Of a stretch of 64,000 bases of DNA, positions 22,690-34,116 are shown piece after piece. Each line of letters begins with the position of its first letter. The stretch's first letter is position 1. The stretch is from contig CP085835.1 of the NCBI GenBank assembly GCA_020809705.1, positions 186,001 to 250,000 on the forward strand. Direction: 5' to 3'. Under the pieces are notes generated by a model. It saw only the letters and a list, made by a program, of their open reading frames with translations, did no database searches and was not told where the DNA came from. The DNA comes from Calonectria ilicicola (Eukaryota > Ascomycota > Sordariomycetes > Hypocreales > Nectriaceae). The translations under genes were made by a program, and so were the position numbers.

Positions 22690-25600
22690 ATGCCCCCTGC
22701 CGCGTCGCTCGCGTGGGCTGGCGTCCAGGCGCTTCAGTCTCACCTGGTTGGCAAGCTAGTGGGGTTCGCGAGAAATAAGGCGCGCAATCAACGTCCGCAA
22801 AAGGTTCAGAACGAGGTTGCATTTCTTGAAGCTGACCTGTCTTACATTTTACAAAAGGCCACTCCTCTAGAGTATCAGTCGTTATCTTCAGAGCAACGCA
22901 CTGAATTGGATCAAAAAGCACATAACCTTTTGAGCGCACTCGACGAGATCGTCAACCAAAGTGTCATCTCGTACTATGAACCAGAAACCTCAAGATCCAA
23001 CTCGCCCGAAACAACCCGCGATTCGTCTTATGACGTCACACTGCTGCGCGACGAGTACCCAAGATTAAGTGTACTGATCGGTCTCTTGAGCAACACAAGT
23101 GACCAATTTAATTTACTTTGCGGCCCGGGCCTGTCCCTATTCAAGTTGCCACATGGAGACAGCCGGGAACGCATAAGACACAAAGTTAACGAGTGGAGGT
23201 CATTATTGGAGCGGTTGGAAGCTGGCTCAGACACATCATGGAATCTTCGGTCTCATTCTCCGTCTCAGACAACCTTGGCAACAACAAAGTTGGCCGAACA
23301 AAACACGATACTCCAGAAGCGAGCAAGTCTCGTCATAGATGCATTATTCAAAGAATTTCAACGCCTGAACTGCGGGGGTGCACACGAGATTAAGTTGAGA
23401 TTGTCCGAGAAGTGGTATACTAGCTCGTCCCCAACTCCTGTGGACATGTTCATGTCTTGTTGTAAGTCTCCGGACAACTGGCAACAGGCACAATGCGGGA
23501 AGTTCAAGTTAGTCGTGGCCATTTCTATTCTCGCTTTATTTATCTGGCGGTTGCTGACATAAATAGAGTGACGGTTGACCCAGAAAGAGAAAACAATGTT
23601 TGCGAAGCTGTCGAAACTTCACGAGAGCAGTCAATAAAACTTCGTTTACTGGTCGACGAGAAGGGGCTGTTCAACGTCACTGATCATTTCCCGCCCGTCG
23701 TCACTTCCATCGACGACTACAAGTCAGAAAGCCTTGATTCATTGTTACAGCAAAAGGCGTTTTGTCGATTAAGTCCGAAAAACTACTGGGACGGGACCGC
23801 GGTAGAGAGATTCGATGCCCGGGAGAAGGCAGCTCTGGCACTCGTACTGGCTCGATGTCTAATGGACTTTTTCGATGAAGAAGTCGATCTTGCTGCACAT
23901 ACGTGGAACCCAGAAGTTATCTTTTTCTTAGGCCCTCGTCAGGCCGATGCCAAAGCCCACCCTATATATGTTTCCCTGAAGCCCTATGCATCTGAGCCCA
24001 AATCATTGGACTTTTGCAAGACTGTTAGACCTGGAAACCCAATATTGCTGTCATTTGCAAAGCTTTTGCTTGAGGTGCATTGTGGAGAAAAGATCCCTCT
24101 CGAAGTTTATCCGCAGAGCACCGCCAATATACCCGCTTGGGGTCACATGTGCGATTACCTTCTGGAGGCACAGAGAGACGAAGCTAGTTATTATCTCGAG
24201 GCGGTAGAAGGATGCCTCAACTTACACAAATTCTTACTCAAATTCCGAGCTGGAGGTCTAAAAATGACCAGTGAAGAGATGAGAAGGGTGATTTACGACC
24301 AAATTGTCAGTAAGCTTGAGAATGCGCTTAGCCCGGAGAGATCAAAGCGAAAGCGATCGGATTCGATCTCTGAGATGCCTCCAACAAAAAGGAGCTCCTC
24401 GTCGGAATCATTTGATTCTGAATCTTACCACGCGCCAGAAGAGTCGTCTCGCCAACGGAGGGGTATTGGTACAGGTACATGGTCTAGGGACCCGTACGGA
24501 CGTGTGCCACAAGACAAGATATCTTCTGGAACTTCCCAGTTGCCAACTTTGAAATATTCCATGACTGGAAGTACACTTGCCATGACGAGTAATATTCCCA
24601 ATGGATCTACTGGATGCACCTCAGAGAGCGAATTAGAAAACTTGTGAGTTGTCTATGCGTATGTGTCCAAGTTTGACATTGTAGAACTAATGAGTGGTTA
24701 GGTGTGATGAGAGAGATCGATTGAAGGAAAAGACGCATCTTGAACCAGCCGCTTATGAAAGCGGAAGCGAATGTAATGCCTCTGTCACACATAGCATCGA
24801 ATACGATCACGAGCCCTACGCAAAATACTCGGTGGCAATCATTTGCGCCATCGAATTTGAAATGAGTGCATTTCGATACATGTTGGACCGAGAGCATGAG
24901 AATCCTCCAAGGAAAGGTGGAGATTCTAATATTTACATCCTTGGAGAACTTCAAGGTCATAACATCGTCCTTGCCTGTCTCCCCGGTAGCCAAGGAAAAG
25001 GGTCAGCCGCGACAGTCGTCACTAATCTAGTTCGCACTTTTCCATCCATTGAATGGCGGTTTATGATTGGCATCGGTGGTGGCGTTCCTAGCGCCAAGCA
25101 CGATATCCGCCTCGGCGACGTTGTTGTCAGCATGCCTGAAGGGCGCCATGGTGGTGTCGTCCAGTACGACCTAGGGAAAGACACTGATGACAAATTTGAC
25201 CTGAAAGGATTGTTAATGCCTCCGCCCTCTCTACTTAGGAGTGCAGTTTTAACAATGCGATCGGATCACCGACTTAACGATAATAAGGTTAACGAATACA
25301 TGTCGGCGATGCTAGGAAGAGGCGAACGTCTAGCGGTTTATCAGAGACCACCTCAGGAAACAGATATCCTGTTCAGAACCCAGTACCCTCACGATAAACA
25401 TAAATCAACATGCGAAGAATGCGATCGGCAACAGCTAGTTCAGAGACCAGCGCGGAAATTCCAAGGTCCCGAAATACACTATGGCTTAATTGCTTCCGGA
25501 GACCGCGTCATTCGGAGCGCCGCGAACCGAAACAAAATAATTGATGATATCGGCGATATCCTCTGCTTTGAAATGGAAGCAGCGGGTCTTGCCACGGAGC

Positions 25601-25746
25601 ATTCGTGTATTGTTATCCGCGGGATTTCAGACTATGCCGATTCTCACAAGAATGACGAGTGGCAACATTATGCCGCTGCGACTGCAGCCGCTTGCACAAA
25701 GGAACTACTTTCATACATAGTGCCGAGGGCATCTATTATCAACTGA
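22690..25746 (+). CDS. DUF7580 protein fused to nucleoside phosphorylase (PNP_UDP) domain
   Basis: Three exons (22690-23507, 23567-24643, 24702-25746) give about 979 aa. Residues 1-270 are helical with no domain I can name. The next part (RLLVDEKGLFNV, NYWDGTAVERFDAREKAALALVLARCL, WNPEVIFFLG, GCLNLHKFLLKF) matches DUF7580, common in fungal NLR-like proteins. A Ser-rich basic linker follows. From ~670 a PNP/MTAN phosphorylase domain runs to the end: YSVAIICAIEFEM, RFMIGIGGGVP, RLGDVVVS, GLIASGDRVI, CFEMEAAGL, VIRGISDYADSH. The last holds the catalytic Asp region. In fungal and animal NLR-like proteins and bacterial Detocs, such domains are reported to cleave ATP; activity here is inferred. A second donor (GTAAGT at 23462) could replace the one at 23508. 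Confidence 0.87.
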
Positions 25747-27259
25747 TACAACAAGACATGGCCACATGCATTGATTTTGATGAGCGCTTAATACTGTCAT
25801 AGAGATAAATATAGAGCTCATGGCTCGGAATTCAATTGCATCGGTATCACCTACCTTGCATAAATTTACTGTAACAAATGAAGTCTCTTGGGCAGGAATG
25901 ACATGATGATTTCACACAGAGGCTGAAAACAGAGTTGAGGCCCAGACACGAAGAAGGATGCCCAATTCGAACCACCCGGCAGAGTGGGTCTTTATCAGGT
26001 CGTAGTTTGGGTATAATTGTCTCGGCCTACCGGATCTTTTTGACAAGGTTCCATGATGGAAAATATGAGCCGTGCGTCAATGATCAACAGACAAGGTCAG
26101 GCTGGGCTCAACAATGCCACCTGGTTATGGATTGTCTTCGGCAGAGGCTGAGCCAATGAAAACTGCAGTCAGAGGTGATGTAAACGATATATCCCGCAAA
26201 AACTGGGAATGAACCTCGTGTAGGCAGAGACAGTTGAGTTTCTCTTCCGTAGACAACCGGGCGTTCATGTGGATCCCATGTGTGCTTTTTATGCACAAGC
26301 TCATGGACCATCTGCACACATCTCGTGATTTCCAGAGTCTGGTAGGCTAGTGTCTGCAATACTGCTGGCTCTTTTATCCCGACGATCAATAGAAAATTTA
26401 AGCGTACCGCGCCAGCCTCCTTAATTTTTTAGTGCGTTGTAGTTCCTTTACCGACCTCGGTATTCTCTTGTGATGTCGAGTTGTGGTTGTTTGTAACCGT
26501 TGATGCACTGAGATGCGCGCCAGATCTCAGAATAGAATGATCGAATAAGCGCTCGGTAAAAATTTGCAACAATAGCCAATAATGCTGCGTTTCGTAAAAG
26601 GATATGTGTCGCACGCGAATCACAAGCAGCGTCATTATCTGTGGCTGACGCAAGGCCAGCCAACCCTCTTTCTCCAAACCCAACCTCTCACTTGCATCAC
26701 CACCATTGCCGGACCAAGGATCATCAAGGCTCTCTGGCTGGCCGCGTCGGCGTGCCCCGCGAGCTGAAATGCCAGCAATTGACGGCCGCCATTTGCTGGC
26801 TCTGAGCCGGGCGCCGAGTGGGCCACGTATCTCGATAATGCACAGACTATTGTTTCAATTGCCGCCTGGACAAATAGCAGCGCATGGATTTAATCTCCGA
26901 AACCCATGTGGATCTCGATCGCATTTTCGTCGTCGGAATTTCCATCAAGGAAGTTGCGTGCTCAGAGGCAGTCTGCAAGCGCTCGGAATCGGCCGCTGCG
27001 GGGATTGGATGCCACGCCGCCGTGCAGATGCGGGTGATGTGCTGGCTAGTAGATGTGTTGTCCAATGGGTTGTGCGAAAAATACTTGCTACGGACTTTGA
27101 GAGCTGTATTCAGACATGTTGAGATTGCCTATATAAGAGGGTGTTGATTCTCTCAAACATCGAACTTGAATCATCAGCACGACAATCCAACACTCTCAAC
27201 CCAACAACACAAACTCTTCAACTTTTTCGATTTTTTAAATCACCAAAACAACAATCAAA
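25747..27259. other. 1.5-kb intergenic stretch
   Basis: No supported gene. The long open frame near 26706-27122 lacks a domain and overlaps other frames. The right end is the promoter and leader of the small conserved protein, with a TATA box (listed separately) and an A/C-rich leader. Confidence 0.45.
27130..27137 (+). promoter_or_regulatory. TATA box of small conserved protein gene
   Basis: TATATAAG lies about 125 bp before the ATG at 27260 and is followed by a CA-rich, pyrimidine-containing leader typical of highly expressed fungal genes. Confidence 0.55.
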
Positions 27260-27526
27260 ATGTCTGGCGAGCAGCAGCAATTCGTTGTCCCCCTCCCCAC
27301 CTCCACCGGTCTCTCTCAGCCCGCTGGTAAGTAAACCCGCAACATTCTCTACTACACTGTCTCGCAGCTTCTCACAAAACAAACAGGCCAGCTCCTGAAG
27401 GGTGCCACCGATGCCGAGGGCAACCCCTCCGCCGCTGCCCTCCTAGTGGGTATCAAGCTCGACCTTGAGGCCGAGGTGCACTTGACTGCTCGTGTCAAGG
27501 GTGACCTGACAGTTGGTCTTTATTAG
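27260..27526 (+). CDS. Small conserved fungal protein (68 aa, ends KGDLTVGLY)
   Basis: Two exons (27260-27326 and 27387-27526) encode 68 aa. The intron begins GTAAGT, and the splice joins SQPA-G to QLLKGATDAEG in frame. The sequence has no signal peptide and ends in an alternating hydrophobic/charged segment, LEAEVHLTARVKGDLTVGLY. I recognise this C-terminal pattern from small hypothetical proteins of Sordariomycetes but know no function. The context of a strong TATA box, an AATCAAA(ATG) start and GC-rich codons suggests high expression. Confidence 0.72.
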
Positions 27527-27851
27527 ACGGGAAATTGAAGAATTAAAGCATGGTGTTGGAAAGGTCTGATGGGAATTCTGGGATCCGGAAGCAACATTTT
27601 CGCTAGTAGAAAATAACTGAGATACATTTCGGACATTTGATTGACTCCATTCGGTGAAACATATTGTGACCCATGCATAAGCGAAGAATTAAGAAGCCTT
27701 CCGCTACAGGAATGGCCAATGAGCATCACCACATTATCTCGACCAGCTAATCTATCGATTCAACGCATAGTTTCATCCTGTGTAGGAACCAACAGGGCCA
27801 AGCAGCCACCTGGTTCTAATTTTGCGTTGTGCACGCGCCTTGAATATTTAT
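27527..27851. other. Intergenic between small protein and ALDH
   Basis: Two converging 3' regions. No coding sequence seen. Confidence 0.5.
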
Positions 27852-29294
27852 TTACTGAATAACAATTGCCTTCAGAATTGTATACTCTTGAATACCAGTC
27901 ACACTTTGAATGGCACCCCATCCACTACCCTTGATAGCTTGAGCGGATGTTGTGACTGAAGTGCTTGGCAACGTATTGTCATTAATGCTAACGACGCCGC
28001 ATTCCAGTCTCTTTCCTAGAGCGATTCCCCGAAGCCTGTCTTGAGTCCAAATAGCGCCTGAGAGACCGTACTTTGATGAATTTGCGAGGTCAAGAGCCTC
28101 CTCTTCATTTTCGACAACATGCAACGAAGCAGATGGACCAAATGACTCCGAGTCATACAACCTTGACTTGGGCGAGACGCCTGTGACAATGGTTGGCTTC
28201 AAGCTAGTCTGATTCTCGTCGAGATATGTGTTGTCTCCTACAAGGAATTTGGCCCCTTCATCTATGGCCTCCTGTACCAAAGCTTGCGCCTTTTTACTGA
28301 AACTTTTCATGGCGGCATGGCCAGCTCCTTGGCTCCAGCTCTTCTCAACAGCCTCCTTTAAAAGACGGGAAAATTCCTCTGAGACTGCCTTGACTACAAT
28401 GATGCGTTCTGTCGCCATGCATATTTGTCCGTGGTGGTAAAAAGCGCCCGCAGCGCAGGTCTATGCTGCTAGCTCAAGATTCGCATCTTCACAAATGATG
28501 GCAGGACCCTTGTCACCCAATTCCAAGGAAATCGGCTTCAAATATTTTCCACACATTTGGGCAACCGATCTCCCAACTGTGTCGCTACCAATGAAATCAA
28601 CTTTGCGGATGGCAGGATGAGAAATGATTGCCTCTATCACGGAGACTGCATCCTCGCGTCGTGCCGAAATCTGGTTGAGAACTCCCGTAGGTAGGCCAGC
28701 ATCAACAAATGCTTGACATATTAGGCGATACGTGGCTGGGCATATCTCAGAAGCCTTGAAGACTACTGTGCATCCAGCGGTTAAAGCGGCACCGATACTA
28801 CGCGGAGCCAGGCACATGGGATTATTCCACGGGCAAATAATGAGCACAGGCCCAATTGCATGTCTTGTCGTTATCACAGTGTTTTCTTCAGAGTAAGGGA
28901 GCATCCCAGTAAGCGCCGTGGTGATTTGGCATGCAAATTCCCGCATCATCTGGGATCCATACATGCCCATCATCTCACCCCATCCAGGAGGGCTGGAAGT
29001 TTCCTTTCTTTCCATGATTGCAAATTCGCCCGCTCGATCGGCAAGAAGTTCGGAAGCCTTGAGTAGAATGTCTCGACGAGCGGAAACCGGCATTGAGCTC
29101 CAGCCAGGAAACGAAGCTTGGGCTGTCTCGACGGCGCTCGTGGCATCTTCAACAGTAGCACCCTGCGCGTAGTGGACAATTTTATTCTCAGCCGAGTTCG
29201 TGACCTCGATTAAGTAGTTAGGGTTGACTGGCTTATCCTCGCCGTTAATCCATAACGGAAGAACTGGTTTGCCTTCATGTTCAAGAAAATGCAT
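27852..29294 (-). pseudogene. Aldehyde dehydrogenase with one in-frame TAG
   Basis: One uninterrupted frame of 480 codons except for TAG at 28463-28461 (codon 278). All ALDH signatures are present: the Rossmann segment PVLIICPWNNPM, FKASEICPATY, the FIGSDTVGRSVAQ motif, LELGDKGPAII with the general-base Glu, the catalytic-Cys segment GQICMATERIIV just after the stop, and LRGIALGKRLECGVVSINDN near the C-terminus. It resembles the vanillin/salicylaldehyde dehydrogenase type that oxidises aromatic aldehydes with NAD(P). I chose the ATG at 29294; the frame extends upstream without another ATG. The stop falls between the LELAA helix and TCAAGAFYHHGQIC, where no intron is available. A broken gene or a recoded/edited stop are both possible. 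The neighbour is a similarly interrupted flavin monooxygenase. Confidence 0.85.
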
Positions 29295-29890
29295 GATCGG
29301 AGTTATTGACAAGACAGAGCGCGTTAAAATATTTGCCAATATCCTAATAGATACCTTACGTACCCATAGGACGTCTATTTATACCTCAAGCTACTGAGAA
29401 GATGCTCGGGGTTTCAATGGCCGACTTCCGACTGCCAAAATATCATTGCATTTTAACCCACCAATTGCCTGCACGATGGGCACAAATCGCCTCATCGACA
29501 CATCATTATCTAGCGTAATCAATTTCTAGACGCGGGGCTGCGTGTTGTGTACATCGTCTGAGTCAGCTGTGAGGAAGTGCTGGTTGACGGCCGAGCAGAT
29601 CGGTGCAAAAAGACCCGACAAGGTCAGCAGAAAAAGAAATTTAAACGAAAAGAGAGCGACATAAATATTATAGGGCTTAGATACAGCGCACCATCATGCC
29701 GTAAACGGATCGGTCGTTGCTGTTCGTAGTGTTAGTCGGAGCTGACATGCATTAGACCTAGGAAACCACCAGACAAGACCAGGTTTCCTGCAGAATCAGC
29801 CGCATCGACTAATATCACGTCATAATCCGATTCTTTAAATCATAATGGGTTGATTTAGAGTCACGCTAACAAGTCTCTTATATCTTCCGA
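29295..29890. other. Intergenic between FMO and ALDH
   Basis: Promoter of the ALDH gene and 3' region of the FMO gene. I see no coding sequence. Confidence 0.5.
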
Positions 29891-31429
29891 TCACTCTCGC
29901 TTCACTTGACCATTGATAACATGCTGAAAGAGCGCGTGGTTCCGGAGCCAGGAATCTGTGTGCCCTGTAATCGGCTTGAAATCCTCCTTCACTGAGCCTT
30001 TGGAAACTGAGTCTACCAAATCTCTGACATATTCAATTTCTCTGCCCTTGTCCATTTGACTGTGGAACTTCAACCCTAAACCCCTCACCTCAACCTGGCG
30101 ATTGTACTCCTCTCTCATCGCATCTCGACTTGGCAGCCTCGAAAGACCGGAGAAAATCCGAGCAGCGGCTTATGCTTGGCAATCGAACGTAGAGAAAGTG
30201 ACCAGATGATATGGGATCCCAACAAACGCTAGTGATGGGTCTTCTATGTAGAAAATGTCTTTGTGAAGATTGTGAACCATTGTTCCTTCTGATCCCACTA
30301 ATATGTCATGGCCAACAGCCTCGGCAGGAGTTTCATCGCTGTGAAACTGTCGCAGGAAAGGGAAAGAAAAGAGATACCCCGTAGCTAATATAATGTGATC
30401 GATGCCATGGGGGATTCTTCCATCTCTCAATATTATATCTGCGGGTAAGGGCTGTCCAGGGTTCAGGTCAGCCGAGTCTGTTGTGTCAGAATTCAATTTT
30501 AACTGCACTACCTCCGATACCCGACTGACGGATTGAGGCACTCGAGCTGTCGGCAGGTCAAATTGACCATTCCTCGTACTTTGAGTCACACTTCTGGCGG
30601 ACTTGTGAATTTCTTGACAAATATCCACAGCGGATGTTCCACCCCCAACAACTAATACGCTTTTATCAGCATATACGCCAGCGGAGCGATATTCCTTTGA
30701 ATGAAGTATTCGATCCGGAAATCGAGTCTTGATCTCTGCTAGACCTGGGATATTTGGGACGCGGGGCAAGTTGTAGTGGCCGGAGGCGACAACAAGTGCG
30801 TCAACATTCCACTCTTTCTCGAAAATCCTCTTGGAAGATTTATCTTCATCGAGTGTGATAGTTCTCAGACGCCAGCCATCTCCGTTTTCTGCTTTCCGCG
30901 CGCTTTCTACCCTAGTCCAGTAGTGCGTAACGTTATTTACGCCAAACTGCTCACTGAGGTCTTCAAGATAGCGCTTAACATCAGAGTGTTCAACATATAA
31001 CTTGATATCTTCGGGCCAAAACTTCAAAGTTGAGTACATGAGGGTAGTTGGCACATTTGTTTTTAGACTGGCGTAACATGCCCCAGGTGGTGCGAAGGTT
31101 AGCTCCAGGTCGACTCTGAGTCTCTCGTCAAATCCCCGTGCTTTCTGTTTGCTGTCCTTGGTGTCCTCTAGTCCAATGTCTGTTGCGCTGATGTTGTCAT
31201 ATTCTCCGACTGACGGGCGTTCGCTAGGATAGGTCGGGCTGCGCCAGGTGCTCTCTTGATAATTCCATACTCCTCCAGCTACACCAGACCTCTCAAATAC
31301 GATGACACTTACACCGTGTCTGATGAGATGAGCTGCTGTGCAGATACCACTTACCCCGGCCCCAATTACGGCAACTGTCAGATCCGGGCCAAACGGTGGT
31401 GAAGAGCGGAGTGTCGTGTCAGAGGGCAT
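29891..31429 (-). pseudogene. Flavin-containing monooxygenase with one in-frame TAA
   Basis: One frame of 512 codons interrupted only by TAA at 30172-30170 (codon 420). FAD motif GAGVSG (IGAGVSGICTAAHL), GGVWNYQESTW, a second nucleotide motif GGGTSAVD, and DHIILATGYLFSFPFL match class B FMOs. After the stop the same frame continues with AAARIFSGLSRLPSRDAM, the expected FMO C-terminal segment, and runs 93 codons to TGA. FMOs oxidise N, S or activated carbon using NADPH. The ATG at 31429 gives MPSDTTLRSS; the open frame reaches further back without an ATG. The adjacent ALDH is on the same strand and similarly interrupted, so the two may have formed a pathway that is being lost. Confidence 0.85.
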
Positions 31430-32082
31430 TGCTTTAGGATCTATCGAAGATTTACGATCAATCAAAAAAGAATGATTGCCAACCAAATTATTTAAAGAAA
31501 GAATTCACCAACATTAATGTCAGCGAAATGATTGCACTTTAATGGGCCGATCTAGGAGCCACTAAACAATGGTCAACCAAATTTCTCAGAAAACCAAGAC
31601 ATGAACCAATCAGTCATGTTCACCCCCATCATTCCCCAGTGAACGAGAGTTCCAAACGATTCCCCAGAATTAAGAAAGTCATGTATTTCAATGTAAAGAG
31701 ATGACGCAATAGGGTCTCCAGTTTTCACAATCATTCAATCAACTCCACTTGTCCAGGAACACAATCCTGCATCCCACTTCATTCATCCCACTCTCTACCG
31801 CTAGGATGCACAAACGGCAAGAAGATAGATACTGTATCACATGCGAATTTCTGCACGTGATATAAGGTATAATGGATTATGTAATTCAAATTTCAATATC
31901 AGCACAGACGCAATCGTGACGCGTATTTATATCTAGACCGGACTGCCATGCATCCAGGATGCAGCCATTTATGACTTGCCAAAGGAAATTTCAGTCTCAT
32001 TGTTTTATCCAAATTAAAATCATCATGATTCTTAAATACATTCCACCATCAATTCACGAAAATTGGTGGAGTCGAAGGTCCA
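31430..32082. other. Intergenic
   Basis: Promoter of the FMO gene and the AT-rich 3' region of the membrane-protein gene. Nothing coding seen. Confidence 0.5.
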
Positions 32083-34116
32083 TCAATTGTAAACTCTCGT
32101 CTTCGACTGCCGAGCCAAAGGCATCACTTCTCCAACTGTCCCAATTGTCACATACCCCGCGCCCGATTGTGGCGCTGCATCACCAACGCACACAACAACA
32201 TCTTTTAATTTTCTTGTCCGATCTGGTCCATCTTCCATCGAAGAGCTGGCTAGTTCAACCTTGGCATATGGGTTGTCTTTCAATAAGGCTGCCATATAGT
32301 CCAATATTTCGGGACCCCGCCTTTGTGTTCCTAGCAAGGCAGCGATGATGGCTGAGAGCAACATTGCAAAAGATGCGGTGAATAAAACGACTAGCCACGG
32401 TTTGCTGGCCCGGAGTACTAGGATATCGGGTACCATGGTTCCTGTGATATTGTGTCCGGGTATGCTGACTCTACTGGCATCGATGTTGTTCTGCTCTGGG
32501 TCAACAAAGGTGAAGTTTCCGGTCATAGAAAGTGGTGCGATACTATTGAGCCAGTATGTGTTGAGCAATTGGGTGAATCTTTCAGAAAATAATTTTTCTC
32601 CAATACGCCATACCTCAACGGCATCAATTCCAGTGAGAATGGGATTTCCGGAATATGGCGAATCCGGGGAAACAAGGTACAGCGTTAGTGTAGAAGGTCT
32701 GCGCTTTGTTGAGGTCGTGATTATCGCAGACCGGGTCACATTGACTAGTGTCATAAAAAAGGCTTCTGCCGGATTTGTCGACATATACCGGCTACCAGAT
32801 GGTGTTAAGTTATCCAAAACCGTCAATAGCGTTGAATTCCTTGGTTGAGGGTCTTTCCTAATTCGAGTGCAACGACAATTGGACTCTCGACAAGCTATAT
32901 CCACTTCAACATATGATGAATATAGCCGACAAGTCGCATTAGTTGTCACTTCTTCGGCCCAGGATGTGAAAATAACTTCAAAGGCTGTTGGTTTGTCCAT
33001 ATCACGGAATTCCCTCAATGTTGGTGAGTCAATGACGAGAGCTTCACCATCGTGGTAGCGGCCAAATCCTGGCTTTTCCATGTAAGATGACCATTCTGTC
33101 CAATTTAGTTTGGATTTATTAAGCGAACAATTTGCTCTCATATATGACGTGCTCATTGTAAAGGAATAGTTTGTCCGGGGTTGTAAGTTGCCCGAAGGAA
33201 GTATGTTGAGCCCAGAGAGAGAAGAGTAGATGGTGTCTGTATTATTTTCAATCTCATACCAGCCACCATCAAGAGACTTGGAACCTGGAATGTTATATTG
33301 CTCTAATATTGGGATTTTGACGTTTCCAAATGAGTCTTGACTGTCTCGTTTGGCACTTCCCGGGCTGAATAGCGCAGCCATAAACGCACCGGCAATTGAA
33401 GGCATTATCTCAACCCCTGCAGAAGTACCTGGTCCTCTATGCTTAAATGGGCCCATGAACTCAAGAGAATGCCCACTCCAAGAAGTGACGGCAGTCGATG
33501 GTCTCTCTCCCACCACCCGCAGAGCTGCCTGGCCCCCAAGTGGTGAGAGTAACCACATTGCTATCAATGGCCCCGTTAAGAGATTGATAGCTTGTATTGT
33601 TAGAGGCGATGTGATTGAACTAAACACAGTTCGGCAACTGAGAAGAAATTGCAAGTTGAGCATAGTAATCCCACGTTCAAGCTTCCAAGCAGCGACGGAC
33701 TTGAGTAGGCTTGCCATGACAGCCGAAAATGCAATAGGGAAGATGGTGGGACCATATTTTGCAACTGCGCGTAAATTGGAAACATCTTGCGTGTCCAGAG
33801 GTGTACCATCGTATCTGCAGACGATAATAGCGTAGATGATGAATGCGAGGCCGGGAAACACTAAAAGACAATCCAAGAAAAGCTGCCAAAGGGCTGATTT
33901 CGATCCTGGAGTTCGTGCAGGTACTATGCACTGATCCTTTTCTTTGACAGAAATTATCGAATCAGATGTATCAAGACAATCGCCGACGTCGTTGGCTGAT
34001 TGCTCATGGGATCGGTGACCTTGTTCAATTTCGACCGAGTCGCAGCCATCAAGAGAGATTCTGTGCGATGCATCATCTCCGATGGAGACTCGTTCGTAAT
34101 ATGGTTGTTTCTGCAT
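32083..34116 (-). CDS. Large fungal membrane protein of unknown function
   Basis: A single ORF of 677 aa from an ATG. The N-terminal ~70 residues are hydrophilic. Hydrophobic segments follow at LFLDCLLVFPGLAFIIYAIIV, IFPIAFSAVMASLL and INLLTGPLIAMWLLSPLGG, then a long extracellular-type stretch with many N-x-S/T sites and cysteines (SNCRCTR), and one last transmembrane segment (VVLFTASFAMLLSAIIAALLG) before a short tail. This layout is common among uncharacterised ascomycete membrane proteins. I do not recognise a function. No break seen. Confidence 0.8.
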   Translation of the reverse strand: MQKQPYYERVSIGDDASHRISLDGCDSVEIEQGHRSHEQSANDVGDCLDTSDSIISVKEKDQCIVPARTPGSKSALWQLFLDCLLVFPGLAFIIYAIIVCRYDGTPLDTQDVSNLRAVAKYGPTIFPIAFSAVMASLLKSVAAWKLERGITMLNLQFLLSCRTVFSSITSPLTIQAINLLTGPLIAMWLLSPLGGQAALRVVGERPSTAVTSWSGHSLEFMGPFKHRGPGTSAGVEIMPSIAGAFMAALFSPGSAKRDSQDSFGNVKIPILEQYNIPGSKSLDGGWYEIENNTDTIYSSLSGLNILPSGNLQPRTNYSFTMSTSYMRANCSLNKSKLNWTEWSSYMEKPGFGRYHDGEALVIDSPTLREFRDMDKPTAFEVIFTSWAEEVTTNATCRLYSSYVEVDIACRESNCRCTRIRKDPQPRNSTLLTVLDNLTPSGSRYMSTNPAEAFFMTLVNVTRSAIITTSTKRRPSTLTLYLVSPDSPYSGNPILTGIDAVEVWRIGEKLFSERFTQLLNTYWLNSIAPLSMTGNFTFVDPEQNNIDASRVSIPGHNITGTMVPDILVLRASKPWLVVLFTASFAMLLSAIIAALLGTQRRGPEILDYMAALLKDNPYAKVELASSSMEDGPDRTRKLKDVVVCVGDAAPQSGAGYVTIGTVGEVMPLARQSKTRVYN

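Noticed and set aside
25935..26000. GGTTCGAATT on the minus strand, like a tRNA B box
   Set aside because: The bases after it do not fit the T-arm/acceptor layout, and no A box or cloverleaf could be found nearby.
26706..27122. 138-codon open frame on the plus strand
   Set aside because: Arg/Cys-rich composition without a domain; other frames over the same bases are also open, and the promoter of the small protein lies here.
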